The notes under the pieces were generated by a model. It was not told the origin of the DNA. It saw only the letters and a list, made by a program, of their open reading frames with translations, and made no database searches. A stretch of 64,000 bases of DNA. It comes from Hydrocarboniphaga sp. (GTDB lineage Bacteria; Pseudomonadota; Gammaproteobacteria; Nevskiales; Nevskiaceae). The position numbers and the translations under genes are program-made. Positions 51,593 through 60,864 of the stretch are shown here, piece after piece (position 1 is the stretch's first letter; every line of letters starts with the position of its first letter). The stretch lies in contig NZ_JAQGNT010000098.1 of NCBI RefSeq assembly GCF_028291725.1, positions 23,479 to 87,478 of the forward strand. Direction: 5' to 3'.

Positions 51593-53485
51593 ATGACCGC
51601 GCCTAGCTACTCAGCCGACTACCTCCGCTCGCTCGCCGACCCTGAAGCCTTCTGGGCCGAGCAGGCGCAGTCGCTGCACTGGGATAAGCCCTGGGATCGC
51701 GTGCTCGAAGACAGCAAGGCGCCGCTGTATCGCTGGTTCACCGGCGCCGAGTTCAACACCTGCTACAACGCGCTCGATCGCCACGTGCTCGCCGGTCGCG
51801 GTGACGCGAGCGCGCTGATCTACGACAGCCCGGTCACCGGCACCCAGCAGCTATTCACATATCGCCAACTGCTGGACCGCGTTGCCGCCGTCGCCGGCAT
51901 GCTGCTGGCACACGGCGTGAAGCACGGCGATCGCGTGGTGATCTATCTGCCGATGGTGCCGGAGTGCGCGATTGCGATGCTCGCCTGCGCGCGTATCGGC
52001 GCGGTGCATTCGGTGGTATTCGGCGGCTTCGCTGCGCCGGAGCTGGCCAAGCGCATCGACGCCGCGCTGCCGGTGCTGATCCTGACCGCCTCGTGTGGCA
52101 TCGAGCCGGGCCGCATCGTCGAATACAAGCCGCTGCTCGACCAGGCGCTGCAGCTGGCGACGCACCCGGTCGGCGCCTGCATCGTGCTGCAGCGGCCGCA
52201 ATGCGCGGCGAGCCTGCAGGCCGGCCGCGATCACGACTGGCGTGAGGCCGAAGCCGCTGCGACGCCAGCCGCGTGTGCGCGCATCCGCTCCACCGATCCG
52301 CTATACCTGCTCTACACCTCGGGCACCACCGGCAAACCCAAGGGCGTGGTGCGCGATCACGGCAGCAACGCGGTCGCGCTGCTGTATTCGATGCGCGCGG
52401 TCTACGATGTCGGTGTCGGCGACGTGTTCTGGGCAGCCTCGGACTGCGGCTGGGTCGTCGGTCATTCCTACATCGTCTACGGCCCCCTGCTGGCCGGCTG
52501 CACGACGATTTTCTACGAGGGCAAGCCAGTCGGCACGCCCGATGCCGGCGCCTTCTGGCGGGTGATTTCCGAGTATCGCGTGAAGTCCTTCTTCACCGCG
52601 CCGACTGCATTCCGCGCGATCAAGAAAGAAGATCCGCGCGGCGAGCTGCTGGCGCGCTACGACCTGAGCTGCCTGAAGACGCTGTACCTGGCCGGCGAGC
52701 GCTGCGATCCCGACACCGTGCTGTGGGCGCAGGCGATGCTGAAAGTGCCGGTGGTCGACCACTGGTGGCAGACCGAACTCGGCTGGCCGGCGATCGCCAA
52801 CTGCATCGGGATCGAGGCCTTTCCGGTGAAGCCGGGCTCGGCGACACTGCCGGTGCCGGGCTACGACATCCAGGTCCTTGACAACGACGGCCAGCGGGTC
52901 GCGGCCGGCGAGATCGGCAACCTGGTGATCAAGCTGCCGCTGCCGCCGGGAACCCTGGCGACGCTGTGGAACGACGAGGCCGGCTATCTCGAGAACTATC
53001 TGGCGCGCTATCCGGGCTACTACCTCGCCGGCGATGCCGCGATCGTCGACGACGACGGTTATTTCTGGGTGATGTCGCGCATCGACGACATCATCAATGT
53101 CGCCGGGCATCGCCTGTCGACCGGATCGATGGAAGAGATTCTGGCGGCGCATCCCGACGTTGCCGAATGCGCGGTGATCGGTGTCGCCGATGCGCTCAAG
53201 GGCCAGCTGCCGGTCGGGCTGGTGGTGCTCAAGTCCGGCGTCACCCGCGAGCATGCGGACATCGTCCGCGAGCTGATCGAGAGCGTGCGCGCCAGCATCG
53301 GCGCGGTCGCCGCGTTCAAGCAGGCGATCGTGGTGCCGCGCCTGCCCAAGACACGCAGCGGCAAGGTGCTGCGCGCGACCATGCGCGCCATCGCCGACGG
53401 CCGCAGCTTTGCGGTGCCGGCGACGATCGATGATCCGGTGATTCTCGACGAGATCGCGCAGTTGCTGAAGGGCTCCGCTGCGTAG
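51593..53485 (+). CDS. prpE: Propionyl/acyl-CoA synthetase (PrpE-like)
   Basis: The protein has 630 residues from the ATG at 51593. It is a full-length acetyl/propionyl-CoA synthetase: P-loop LLYTSGTTGKPKGVVR, WWQTELGWP, YLAGDAAIVDDDGYFWVMSR, and the acetylatable C-terminal Lys in RLPKTRSGKVLR. The YNALDRHV start region and the CGIEPGRIVEYKPLLDQAL segment fit PrpE rather than Acs. It makes acyl-CoA from short-chain acid, CoA and ATP. The TAG stop comes from the palindromic repeat that follows. Confidence 0.88.
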   Translation: MTAPSYSADYLRSLADPEAFWAEQAQSLHWDKPWDRVLEDSKAPLYRWFTGAEFNTCYNALDRHVLAGRGDASALIYDSPVTGTQQLFTYRQLLDRVAAVAGMLLAHGVKHGDRVVIYLPMVPECAIAMLACARIGAVHSVVFGGFAAPELAKRIDAALPVLILTASCGIEPGRIVEYKPLLDQALQLATHPVGACIVLQRPQCAASLQAGRDHDWREAEAAATPAACARIRSTDPLYLLYTSGTTGKPKGVVRDHGSNAVALLYSMRAVYDVGVGDVFWAASDCGWVVGHSYIVYGPLLAGCTTIFYEGKPVGTPDAGAFWRVISEYRVKSFFTAPTAFRAIKKEDPRGELLARYDLSCLKTLYLAGERCDPDTVLWAQAMLKVPVVDHWWQTELGWPAIANCIGIEAFPVKPGSATLPVPGYDIQVLDNDGQRVAAGEIGNLVIKLPLPPGTLATLWNDEAGYLENYLARYPGYYLAGDAAIVDDDGYFWVMSRIDDIINVAGHRLSTGSMEEILAAHPDVAECAVIGVADALKGQLPVGLVVLKSGVTREHADIVRELIESVRASIGAVAAFKQAIVVPRLPKTRSGKVLRATMRAIADGRSFAVPATIDDPVILDEIAQLLKGSAA

Positions 53486-53561
53486 GTTGGGGTGAGCCGC
53501 AGGCGAACCCCAACAGTCATCCGCGCCGATGTTGGGGTTCGCTGCGCTCACCCCAACCTAC
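53482..53561. repeat. GTAGGTTGGGG-family palindromic repeat
   Basis: Arm GTAGGTTGGGGTGAGCCGCA (one extra C) and right arm ending CTCACCCCAACCTAC. Its first TAG is the prpE stop codon. Confidence 0.9.
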
Positions 53562-53683
53562 GCAGCTGCGCGCGCCTTGGGTCAATCCTGCTAGTCAATT
53601 CGGGTGAGGTTGCGCGCGGACGATAACTCTAGTTTAGCCCTACAAAAATAGAGCCTCGCAAAAGCGGGCGACTGGAGAGTGCG

Positions 53684-55588
53684 ATGGCGTTTTTTTCGAA
53701 GGGGAGAGCGGGTCTGAAATCATTCAACAGCAGGATCGGCACTGCCGCCGGCTTGGGCCTGCTGTGGGCGCCCGCCGCGTTCGCCGGCTTCAGCTTCATG
53801 GGCATCGACAGCGACTACCAGCTGTCGGCGACCTATTCGGCGGCAGTGCGCGTGGAGTCGCCGTCCAACGGCATCATCAATCCGCCGCCGCCGCCGGAGA
53901 TCCCGGTCGCCGATTTCCTGAAAGTCTCGCAGTACAACTACGACGACGGCGATCAGAACTTCAACAAGGGCTCGATGATCAACAACCGCCTGACCTTCCT
54001 GGGCGAGCTCAATTTCAGCAAGAACGACTACGGTATGGTATTGCGCGGCGATGCGTTCTACGACCGCGTGTATCGCAAGCTCAACGACAACAACTCGCCG
54101 GATACCATCAACAAGCTCGAAGGTCCGACCAACCAGTTCACCGACGATGCGCGCTACAACGACGGCCGCCGCGCGCGCCTGCTCGACGCCTACATCTACG
54201 GCTCCTGGTACATCGGCGACGAATCGGCGCTCAACGTGCGCCTCGGCCGGCACATCGCCGCTTACGGAGAAAGCCTGTTTTTCAGCGGTATTTCGTTCGC
54301 GCAGGCGCCGGCCGATGCGACCAAGGCGGCGGTGCCGGGCGCCGATGTGAAGAGCATCCTGCTGCCGGTGAACCAGATCTCGGCGCAGTTCTCGCTGAAC
54401 GACAAGATCAGCTTCGTCGGTCAGTACAAGCTCGAGTTCAAGCCCACCGAGCTGTATCCGGTCGGTGAATATTTTTCGCCGGCCGACGTCGTCGGCCCCG
54501 GTGCAGAGTTCATCTACGGCCTGAAGAACCCGCTGTATTTCGCCAACTACCAGGGCACCAATCTGCTGTCGACCGACACGCTGCAGCTGCTGCAGACCGC
54601 GACCGGCTTTCTCGGCGTGCAGCTGCCGGCCGGTGCGGCGCTGTCGTCGCTGCTGACGACGCTGGACGGCGTGCTGCCCGATGTGCCGATCCCGATCGGC
54701 CAGATTCCGCAGCCGGGCCAGCCGCAATACATCAACGTGATGCGCGGGCCCGACATCCGGCCCAGCGACTACGGCCAGTACAGCCTCGGCGTCAAATACC
54801 AGATCACGCCGACCACCAACGTCGGCGTGTTCCGGCTGCGCTACCACGACACCAATCCGGCACCTGTGCAGAACTACGGCAGCGCGCCGCTGCTGGTCGG
54901 GCCCAACGGCGCGCCGCTGATCAGCACCGGGCAGCTCGGGCTGCTGGTGCCGGTCAGCTACAACATCCGTTATTTCGACGGCGTCGACATGACCGCGATG
55001 AGCATGACCACCTCGTTGTTTGGCGCCAACATCGGCATGGACCTGACTTATCGTCAGGGCACGCCGGTGCTGGTGGATGCCGACGGCGGCATCCAGGGGC
55101 CGATTCCGACGCCGGTGCGCGGCGACGTCGGCCAGATCCAGTTCTCCGGCCTGTACACGATCGGCCCGCGCTGGTTCTGGGACACGCTGACCCTGGTCGG
55201 CGAGATCGGCTACAACAATGTGTTCAAGCACGAGCAGGCCTGCGCGGCCACCGCAGACAGCTGCCGCATGGATCTGACCAACACCCGCGACGCCTCGGCG
55301 GTGCAGGTGCTGGTGCTGATCGACAAGAAGAACGTGGTCCCGGCCTGGGACGCGACGATCCCGATCGTGCTGGCGGCGGTCATCGACGGCCAGAGTTCGC
55401 TGCTCGGTGGCTTCGGCCAGCTCAACGGGCCCGGCGACTACCGCGCCAGCGTCGGCATCACCTTCACCCGGCTGCAGGCGCTGCAGCTCGGCATCGCCTA
55501 CAACGCCTACATCGGCTCGGCAGACTACAAGCTGCGGCCGCTGCAGGATCGCGACAACGTGTCGGTCTCGGCCAAGTACAACTTCTAG
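53684..55588 (+). CDS. DUF1302-family outer-membrane protein
   Basis: The protein has 634 residues with a signal peptide (residues 1-34, AFA), then alternating amphipathic beta strands to a C-terminal aromatic residue (VSVSAKYNF), as in outer-membrane beta-barrels. LDAYIYGSWYIG, NVRLGRHIAAYGESLFF and GVKYQITPTTNVGVFRLRYHD are typical of DUF1302. These are found in degraders of sterols and other hydrophobic compounds, often with DUF1329 partners, and are presumed uptake porins. No DUF1329 gene is in the window. Confidence 0.85.
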   Translation: MAFFSKGRAGLKSFNSRIGTAAGLGLLWAPAAFAGFSFMGIDSDYQLSATYSAAVRVESPSNGIINPPPPPEIPVADFLKVSQYNYDDGDQNFNKGSMINNRLTFLGELNFSKNDYGMVLRGDAFYDRVYRKLNDNNSPDTINKLEGPTNQFTDDARYNDGRRARLLDAYIYGSWYIGDESALNVRLGRHIAAYGESLFFSGISFAQAPADATKAAVPGADVKSILLPVNQISAQFSLNDKISFVGQYKLEFKPTELYPVGEYFSPADVVGPGAEFIYGLKNPLYFANYQGTNLLSTDTLQLLQTATGFLGVQLPAGAALSSLLTTLDGVLPDVPIPIGQIPQPGQPQYINVMRGPDIRPSDYGQYSLGVKYQITPTTNVGVFRLRYHDTNPAPVQNYGSAPLLVGPNGAPLISTGQLGLLVPVSYNIRYFDGVDMTAMSMTTSLFGANIGMDLTYRQGTPVLVDADGGIQGPIPTPVRGDVGQIQFSGLYTIGPRWFWDTLTLVGEIGYNNVFKHEQACAATADSCRMDLTNTRDASAVQVLVLIDKKNVVPAWDATIPIVLAAVIDGQSSLLGGFGQLNGPGDYRASVGITFTRLQALQLGIAYNAYIGSADYKLRPLQDRDNVSVSAKYNF

Positions 55589-55672
55589 GGCGCGTTCTAA
55601 GGCGCTAATCCATCGATGGAAAAAACAGCGACCTCGGCTGCGCAGATCGCACTATCCGTGCATGCTATGGCG

Positions 55673-56644
55673 ATGAGCCAGACCGACACTTTCGATGCGG
55701 CGGAATTCCGCCGGGCGCTGGGCAGTTTTGCCACCGGCGTGACCATCATCACCACACGTGACGCCAGCGGAAACAACATCGGCCTGACCGCCAACAGTTT
55801 CAACTCGGTGTCGCTGAATCCGCCGCTGGTGCTGTGGAGCCTGGCGGAGAGTTCCAGCAGCCTGCCGGCTTTCCGCAGCGCGCAGCACTGGGCGGTGCAT
55901 GTGCTCGCTTCCGATCAGGAGCCGCTGTCGACGCGCTTCGCCAAGCGCGGCGTCGACAAGTTCGCCGGCCTGGATTGCGAGCAGGGTATCGACAGCATTC
56001 CGTTGCTGCGCGGCTGCACCGCGCGCTTCGAGTGCAGGACCGCGTTCCAGTACGAGGGAGGCGATCATGTGATCTTCGTCGGCGAGGTGCTGAATTTCGT
56101 GCGCGCCGAATCGGCTCCGCTGGTTTTCCACAGCGGCCGCTATGCCGATGCCACGCGCCGCGACGCCAGTCTGAAGCCGCGCAACGCCTATCTCGCCGGC
56201 AGCTTCAACGAGGATTTTCTCGGCTACCTGCTGGGCCGCAGCCATCACCAGTTTTTCAGCAAGATCCGCTCGTATCTGGATCACGAGGGCCTCAGCGACG
56301 AGGAGTTCTACCTGCTGTCGACGCTGACGCTGAAGCACGACCTGACCGCGACCGAGATCGACGTCGGCATGGCCGGCGTGCTCGACGACCACAGCGCGCC
56401 CGCGCTGCAATCGCTGCTGCAGCGCGGCCTGGCGCAGGCGCTGCCTGGCAGCGGCGGCACCGCCTATGAGCTGACGCTGGATGGCCGCGCCTGCGCACTG
56501 CGCATCATCTCGGCGGCGAAGGCGGTCGAGTCGCAGCTGCTGGAGCGGCTCGGGCCGGGCGAGGGCGAGGTGCTGAAGTCGCTGCTGAACCGCCTGCTGT
56601 CGGTGACCGACGCCGGCGCCTCGGCGATCTGGCAGCAGCCGTAG
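55673..56644 (+). CDS. Flavin reductase with C-terminal MarR-like domain
   Basis: The protein has 323 residues from the ATG at 55673 (MSQTDTFDAAEFRRALGSFA); ATGs upstream to 55616 are open. Residues 1-165 form a flavin reductase fold (ATGVTIITTRDASGNNIGLTANSF, RFAKRGVDKFAG, GDHVIFVGEV). The rest resembles a MarR winged helix (LLSTLTLKHDLTATEIDVG), the arrangement of the reductase component of 4-hydroxyphenylacetate hydroxylase, where the tail senses substrate. Supplies reduced FMN or FAD to a monooxygenase not present in the window. The stop is the TAG of the repeat at 56641. Confidence 0.82.
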   Translation: MSQTDTFDAAEFRRALGSFATGVTIITTRDASGNNIGLTANSFNSVSLNPPLVLWSLAESSSSLPAFRSAQHWAVHVLASDQEPLSTRFAKRGVDKFAGLDCEQGIDSIPLLRGCTARFECRTAFQYEGGDHVIFVGEVLNFVRAESAPLVFHSGRYADATRRDASLKPRNAYLAGSFNEDFLGYLLGRSHHQFFSKIRSYLDHEGLSDEEFYLLSTLTLKHDLTATEIDVGMAGVLDDHSAPALQSLLQRGLAQALPGSGGTAYELTLDGRACALRIISAAKAVESQLLERLGPGEGEVLKSLLNRLLSVTDAGASAIWQQP

Positions 56645-56720
56645 GTCGGCAATCCCTTGCCGACGTGTACCGCCCGATGTGCGCACACGGTCTCACGTCG
56701 GCAAGGGATTGCCGACCTAC
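56641..56720. repeat. GTAGGTCGGCA-family palindromic repeat shared by two convergent genes
   Basis: Arms GTAGGTCGGCAATCCCTTGC and GCAAGGGATTGCCGACCTAC. The left TAG ends the flavin reductase; the complementary TAG at 56717-56719 ends the EthD gene on the other strand. Confidence 0.92.
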
Positions 56721-57424
56721 GGCGAGATCCGGTATTGGCTGGTGGGTAGGACGTCGAGCGCGTCCATGTCGATGAAGCGCTGCACGCTCTCCATCATCCG
56801 GTCGAGATTTCGCTGGAACTTCTCAGGGTCACCGGGCGCGTCGAAGAACACGTAAGGGTCGCTCATCGCGGCGGCCGGGAAACATTCCTCGACGAAGGCG
56901 TCGTAGTGCGGTGCATCGGCACTGAGCGCGCGGACCACCAGGTTCTGGATGTACTCGAAGGTCGACTGGGTTTCGATCGCGATGCGGGTGTGACGGTTCT
57001 GCCAGATGTCCAGCCATTGCGCCGGTGTCAGCCGTGCTGGGCGCTTCAATAGAGCGAGCTGCGCAAAGCCTTCGGTGCGCACACCCGGCCGCGAGCGACG
57101 GTGGTGATTTACCAGCGGCTGCGATTCGGTGACCAGATAGGCGGCGATACGCGAGGCATGACGGGCCAGCGACTCGTCGGTGCTTGCTCGCAGCGCCTGA
57201 ATCGCGGAGTCGAACCAAATCTGTACGAGTGCATCGGGCGGCGCAATCGATGACGCGCGTCGCAATGCCGAGGCGGGCTCGACAGCCTCGTCCTGCACAT
57301 TGAACTGCAGTGAACGCAGGCCGGGCTGCTCCTGCAGATCCGGCAGACTCTGCCGCAGATTCGCCGCCCAGGCACCGGCATCGAGACCGGATGGCCGCCA
57401 CAGCAGATAGATGACTTTTTCCAT
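56717..57424 (-). CDS. EthD-domain protein
   Basis: The protein has 235 residues from the ATG at 57424. It is built of two dimeric ferredoxin-like halves: KVIYLLWRPSGLDAGAWAAN and ALLKRPARLTPAQWLDIWQNRH, the latter with the EthD-type W-x6-H pattern. EthD proteins are small accessory or isomerase-like components in degradation pathways. The stop lies in the palindromic repeat. Confidence 0.75.
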   Translation of the reverse strand: MEKVIYLLWRPSGLDAGAWAANLRQSLPDLQEQPGLRSLQFNVQDEAVEPASALRRASSIAPPDALVQIWFDSAIQALRASTDESLARHASRIAAYLVTESQPLVNHHRRSRPGVRTEGFAQLALLKRPARLTPAQWLDIWQNRHTRIAIETQSTFEYIQNLVVRALSADAPHYDAFVEECFPAAAMSDPYVFFDAPGDPEKFQRNLDRMMESVQRFIDMDALDVLPTSQYRISP

Positions 57425-57448
57425 CGCCGGCAAGAGCCTCGCATCGTC

Positions 57449-57530
57449 GTAGGTTGGGGTGAGCGCAGCGAACCCCAACAGATGTCCGCGCCGATGTTGG
57501 GGTTCGCTGCGCTCACCCCAACCTACAACG
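57449..57530. repeat. GTAGGTTGGGG-family palindromic repeat
   Basis: Full palindrome between the SDR and EthD genes, both on the minus strand; begins GTAGGTTGGGGTGAGCGCAG and ends CTCACCCCAACCTAC. Confidence 0.92.
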
Positions 57531-57537
57531 ACCATGA

Positions 57538-58329
57538 TTACGGCATGTAGGCGCCGCCGTTGCAGTCCAGCGCCGCGCCGGTAATCGCGCTCGCATAGTC
57601 CGACACCAGGAACAGCGCGGCGCGCGCGCATTCGTCGTCGGTGACGATGCGCCCCAGCGGGATGTCCTTGGACACCTGCGCTTTCAGATCTTCCAGCGCA
57701 ATGCCGTGCTGTTTGGACTGGCCGAGCATGTAGTTCTCGACCGGTGCGCCCCACATCCAGCCCATGTGGATGCTGTTGACGCGGATGTTGTCCTTGCCGA
57801 CTTCGCTGGCCAGGAACTTCACAGCGGTCGATAGCGCGCCCTTGCTCGCGGCGTAGCCGGCCTCGGGGACCGAGGGCACTTTGCGCGCGGCCATCGTGTT
57901 GACCATGACCACCGCACCCGAGCGGTTCTTCTGCATGCTCGGCAGCACCGTCTGGGTCAGCTTCAGCGTACCGATCAGGTTGATGCCGAGCACCTGCTGC
58001 CAGGAGTCCAGATCGGCGGTCGCGGCGAAGTCGAAATCGCCGTGCACGAAGGCGCTGTTGACCAGCGCGTCGATGCGGCCGAAAGTCTTCAATGTCTCGG
58101 CGACCAGGCGCTCGCACTGGCCGCGATCCGAAATATCGGTGACGACTTTCAGCACCTTGGCCGAAGTGCCGAGCGCGTTGATGCGTGCTTCGGCGTCGTC
58201 GAGCTTGTCGGCGGTTCGCGCCGCGCAGACCACGCCGCGCGCGCCTTCACGCGCGGCTTCGATCGCGAGCTTGACGCCGAGGCCGGGGCCTATGCCGGAA
58301 ATGATCACGACCTTGTCTTTCAGCAGCAT
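57538..58329 (-). CDS. Short-chain dehydrogenase/reductase
   Basis: The protein has 263 residues from the ATG at 58329. Rossmann motif GIGPGLG (the G-x3-G-x-G form), DISDRGQCERLVAETLKTFG, VNSAF, and the catalytic YAASKGAL (Tyr-x3-Lys). The usual catalytic Ser position is occupied in a VMVNTMAARKV context, so the Ser may be replaced by Thr. Likely oxidises or reduces a hydroxyl or keto group of a hydrophobic substrate. Confidence 0.87.
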   Translation of the reverse strand: MLLKDKVVIISGIGPGLGVKLAIEAAREGARGVVCAARTADKLDDAEARINALGTSAKVLKVVTDISDRGQCERLVAETLKTFGRIDALVNSAFVHGDFDFAATADLDSWQQVLGINLIGTLKLTQTVLPSMQKNRSGAVVMVNTMAARKVPSVPEAGYAASKGALSTAVKFLASEVGKDNIRVNSIHMGWMWGAPVENYMLGQSKQHGIALEDLKAQVSKDIPLGRIVTDDECARAALFLVSDYASAITGAALDCNGGAYMP

Positions 58330-58359
58330 TGATGTTTCTCCTAGTGATTTTGTAGTTCT

Positions 58360-58442
58360 CAATCGCGGTCAAGGACCGCTCCTACAGGAATTTTGCGCAC
58401 CCTCGGCTACGCGACTGTAGGAGCGGACCTTGTCCGCGATTG
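58360..58442. repeat. CTGTAGGAGCGG-family repeat, arms in outward orientation
   Basis: The same two arms as at 25638 but in swapped order: CAATCGCGGTCAAGGACCGC first, CTGTAGGAGCGGACCTTGTC second. It lies between the SDR and sulfotransferase-family genes. Confidence 0.85.
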
Positions 58443-58449
58443 CGGCCCC

Positions 58450-59625
58450 TCAGCTCAAATGACGCTCGATATAAGCCGCAAAATCCCGCCGGATCTGCTC
58501 GTCCGACAAGCCGAACTGCTGCGCCGTATACGCATGCCCGCCCTGATGCGCTTTCTCGTCCTCGGCCAGCCAGTTCCGCATCGAGGCGGCAAGCTCCGCC
58601 GGCAGGCTCCAGCCCAGAAAGTCGTAGACGCGCGCGACCACGTCCATCGGGTTTTTCACGGTGTCGACAAAGCGCACATCGAAAAACGCCGAGCCATCGC
58701 CGCGATCACGCACCTGCATCGTGTGGTTCAGCGCGCGCCGCATCAGCTCGTTCCACGAACCGCCGGCCGCTGCTGCTGCGGCCTGATCGCTGTAGATGCA
58801 CCACAAGGTATGAATGAAGCTGCCGATCGATGGAATGCTCGAGGTCGGATCGCGATGCGTCTGGATCACGCGCACGCCGGGGAACTCGGCCAGCAGCACG
58901 TCCATGCGCAGCAGATGATGCGGCGCTTTCAGCACCCAGCGCTGCGCGACAATGCCGCGCTGGCGTTTCTGCCACTGCAGAAACTGCAGCATACGTTTCA
59001 GGAACGTATACGCCGGCCGCTGATCCTGTGTGTCCATCCAGGCCATGTAGCCGGGCACGTCGGCATAGGCATTGAACGCGGAGAGGAAGGAATGCTCCAT
59101 CAGCATCACTTCCTCGTCGGCCGCGTCGGCATCCATTGGATGCATCGCCGCCAGCTTGGGCATCGCGTCGGTCATCGCCCTCACGTCGGCGTGCGCCTGC
59201 GCGATGCGTGCGCTCGGCTGCTGCAAGGTCTCGTTGTCGAAAGGAACCGGATAAATCGCTTCCCACCAGGCCATCCAGTAAAAACGCGGATCGCGCGACA
59301 GCAGCCGATGCAGCTTGGTGGTGCCGGTGCGCGGCAGGCCGACGATCACCACCGGCGCGGCGATGAGCTCGCCGGCGATTTCCGGATGGCGCTTGAACCA
59401 GTCCTCGACTTTCAGGCGATTGACCAGCTGGCCGACCACCTTCATGCGCATCAGGTAGACGCCGGTCGGCGATAGCCGGGCTTCGCCGTCCAGTGATTCG
59501 CAGAGCTGGTCCAGACCCGGGCGAAAGCTGGCGTCGCCGAAGTTTGACAGTCCGCCGGTTACGGCGCTGGCCTCGGCCAACAGCGCTTCCGGCTCGAAGT
59601 TCCTGACGGCTGCGCTCAAAGCCAT
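58450..59625 (-). CDS. Sulfotransferase-family protein
   Basis: The protein has 391 residues from the ATG at 59625, which overlaps the previous gene by 10 bp. The PAPS-binding 5'-phosphosulfate loop is VIVGLPRTGTTKLHRLLS and the 3'-phosphate region is VIQTHRDPTSSIPSIGSF. Relatives with this length are widespread in sterol- and hydrocarbon-degrading bacteria, where their role is unclear; some may sulfate lipids or steroids. Confidence 0.85.
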   Translation of the reverse strand: MALSAAVRNFEPEALLAEASAVTGGLSNFGDASFRPGLDQLCESLDGEARLSPTGVYLMRMKVVGQLVNRLKVEDWFKRHPEIAGELIAAPVVIVGLPRTGTTKLHRLLSRDPRFYWMAWWEAIYPVPFDNETLQQPSARIAQAHADVRAMTDAMPKLAAMHPMDADAADEEVMLMEHSFLSAFNAYADVPGYMAWMDTQDQRPAYTFLKRMLQFLQWQKRQRGIVAQRWVLKAPHHLLRMDVLLAEFPGVRVIQTHRDPTSSIPSIGSFIHTLWCIYSDQAAAAAAGGSWNELMRRALNHTMQVRDRGDGSAFFDVRFVDTVKNPMDVVARVYDFLGWSLPAELAASMRNWLAEDEKAHQGGHAYTAQQFGLSDEQIRRDFAAYIERHLS

Positions 59626-60725
59626 TCTCCGTTGACGCCGAGCTTGACCACGCGCGTGCTCGGATCGACCGGCTGCTTGGCACCGACCCAACGCAGACAC
59701 ATCGTGCCGATCTCGTGGCCGGCGGTTTCCAGCCAGTTGGCATGGCCTGGATCGCGATGCGACAGCACCAGTGTCACGCCGCCGTTGGCATCGAGTTTTG
59801 CCGAGTGCTTGTTGTGATGGATGCGCTGGTGGCGGTAGTCCAGCGACTCCATCCACCAGTTGTCGATCTGCAGGTTCCAGAAGCGACAGTCGGGCACGCG
59901 GGCCACGTGAATCACCAGTGCCTCGTCCGGCGCCAGTTTCCAGGCCGAGTGGTAGTACAGGATGTTGGGATCGCCGCCGCTGCGCTGGCACAGCGCCTGG
60001 TCGGCCAGCGGCAGTTGATTAAGATGCGGCAGATAGCTCTGCGCCCAGTTGGCGAACACCTGCGCCGTGCCTTCGACGAAGCGCGCCGCGTTGCCCAGGC
60101 CGGCGACGATGCGGTCCGGTGTCAGCGGCTGCGGCCGTGCGCCGCCCGGATGCAGGCGCTCGATGCTGACCTGGGCCGGACGTTCGATCTTGCGATCCAG
60201 GAAAGTCTGGCGAACGATCACCGCGTTGCTGGCCGGCTCGATGCGCAGCCAGTTTCTCGAATTGGCCGGGCGCGTTTCACTGAGCAGGACTTCGAAGCGT
60301 CCCTCGCCGTCGAGCTGCATCTCGGCGGCGTCGATGAAGCCGGTTTGCTCCATCTTGCCGTCGCTCTCGTAGCCGCCCTTTTGCGAGCCGATCGACAGGT
60401 ACGAGACGCTGCCGCGCGTGCCGCGGATCACGTAGTCGTGACGGCCGTTGATGCGGCCCATCAGGTACAGGTTGTCGGGATTGTCGGCGCCGATCTTGCC
60501 GGTCTCGTGCGAGGGCGCGAAGAAGCCGGGGAAATCCGCATCGGCGAATTCCAGGTGCATTTCCAGGCCGATGCGCAGCAGCCGCGTCAGATAGCGCCAG
60601 CCCTCGCTGCGATCCAGCGGCGTTGCCGGCGTCTCGGCGCGCAGCACCTGCTTGCCGGCGCGCTTGAGCGCGTCGCAGAAGTCGTCCCAGGCCTGCCCCG
60701 AGATCACATCGTCAGTCGTCGACAT
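59616..60725 (-). CDS. DUF1214-domain protein
   Basis: The protein has about 369 residues from the ATG at 60725 (MSTTDDVISG); ATGs at 60731 and 60740 are alternatives. The C-terminal DUF1214 signature is clear: CRFWNLQIDNWWMESLDYRH, then VTLVLSHRDPGHANWLETAGH. Such proteins recur in degradation clusters with sulfotransferase-like and SDR genes; their activity is unknown. Overlaps the sulfotransferase start. Confidence 0.8.
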   Translation of the reverse strand: MSTTDDVISGQAWDDFCDALKRAGKQVLRAETPATPLDRSEGWRYLTRLLRIGLEMHLEFADADFPGFFAPSHETGKIGADNPDNLYLMGRINGRHDYVIRGTRGSVSYLSIGSQKGGYESDGKMEQTGFIDAAEMQLDGEGRFEVLLSETRPANSRNWLRIEPASNAVIVRQTFLDRKIERPAQVSIERLHPGGARPQPLTPDRIVAGLGNAARFVEGTAQVFANWAQSYLPHLNQLPLADQALCQRSGGDPNILYYHSAWKLAPDEALVIHVARVPDCRFWNLQIDNWWMESLDYRHQRIHHNKHSAKLDANGGVTLVLSHRDPGHANWLETAGHEIGTMCLRWVGAKQPVDPSTRVVKLGVNGEWL

Positions 60726-60793
60726 CACCATCCCCGGCATTGCGGCCTGTGGACGGTAGAGCGGTGACGCAGGATGGGCTTCGTCTGTTCGCC

Positions 60794-60864
60794 GTAGGTC
60801 GGCAATCCCTTGCCGACGTGCGCCCTGATCGCTTGAGCACGTCGGCAAAGGATTGCCGACCTAC
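60794..60864. repeat. GTAGGTCGGCA-family palindromic repeat
   Basis: Arms GTAGGTCGGCAATCCCTTGC and GCAAAGGATTGCCGACCTAC. The complementary TAG at 60861-60863 is the stop of the flavin oxidoreductase gene. Confidence 0.9.

Noticed and set aside
56717..58117. Fusion of the EthD protein with an upstream domain
   Set aside because: The upstream part overlaps the SDR gene in another frame and crosses a repeat; EthD begins at 57424.
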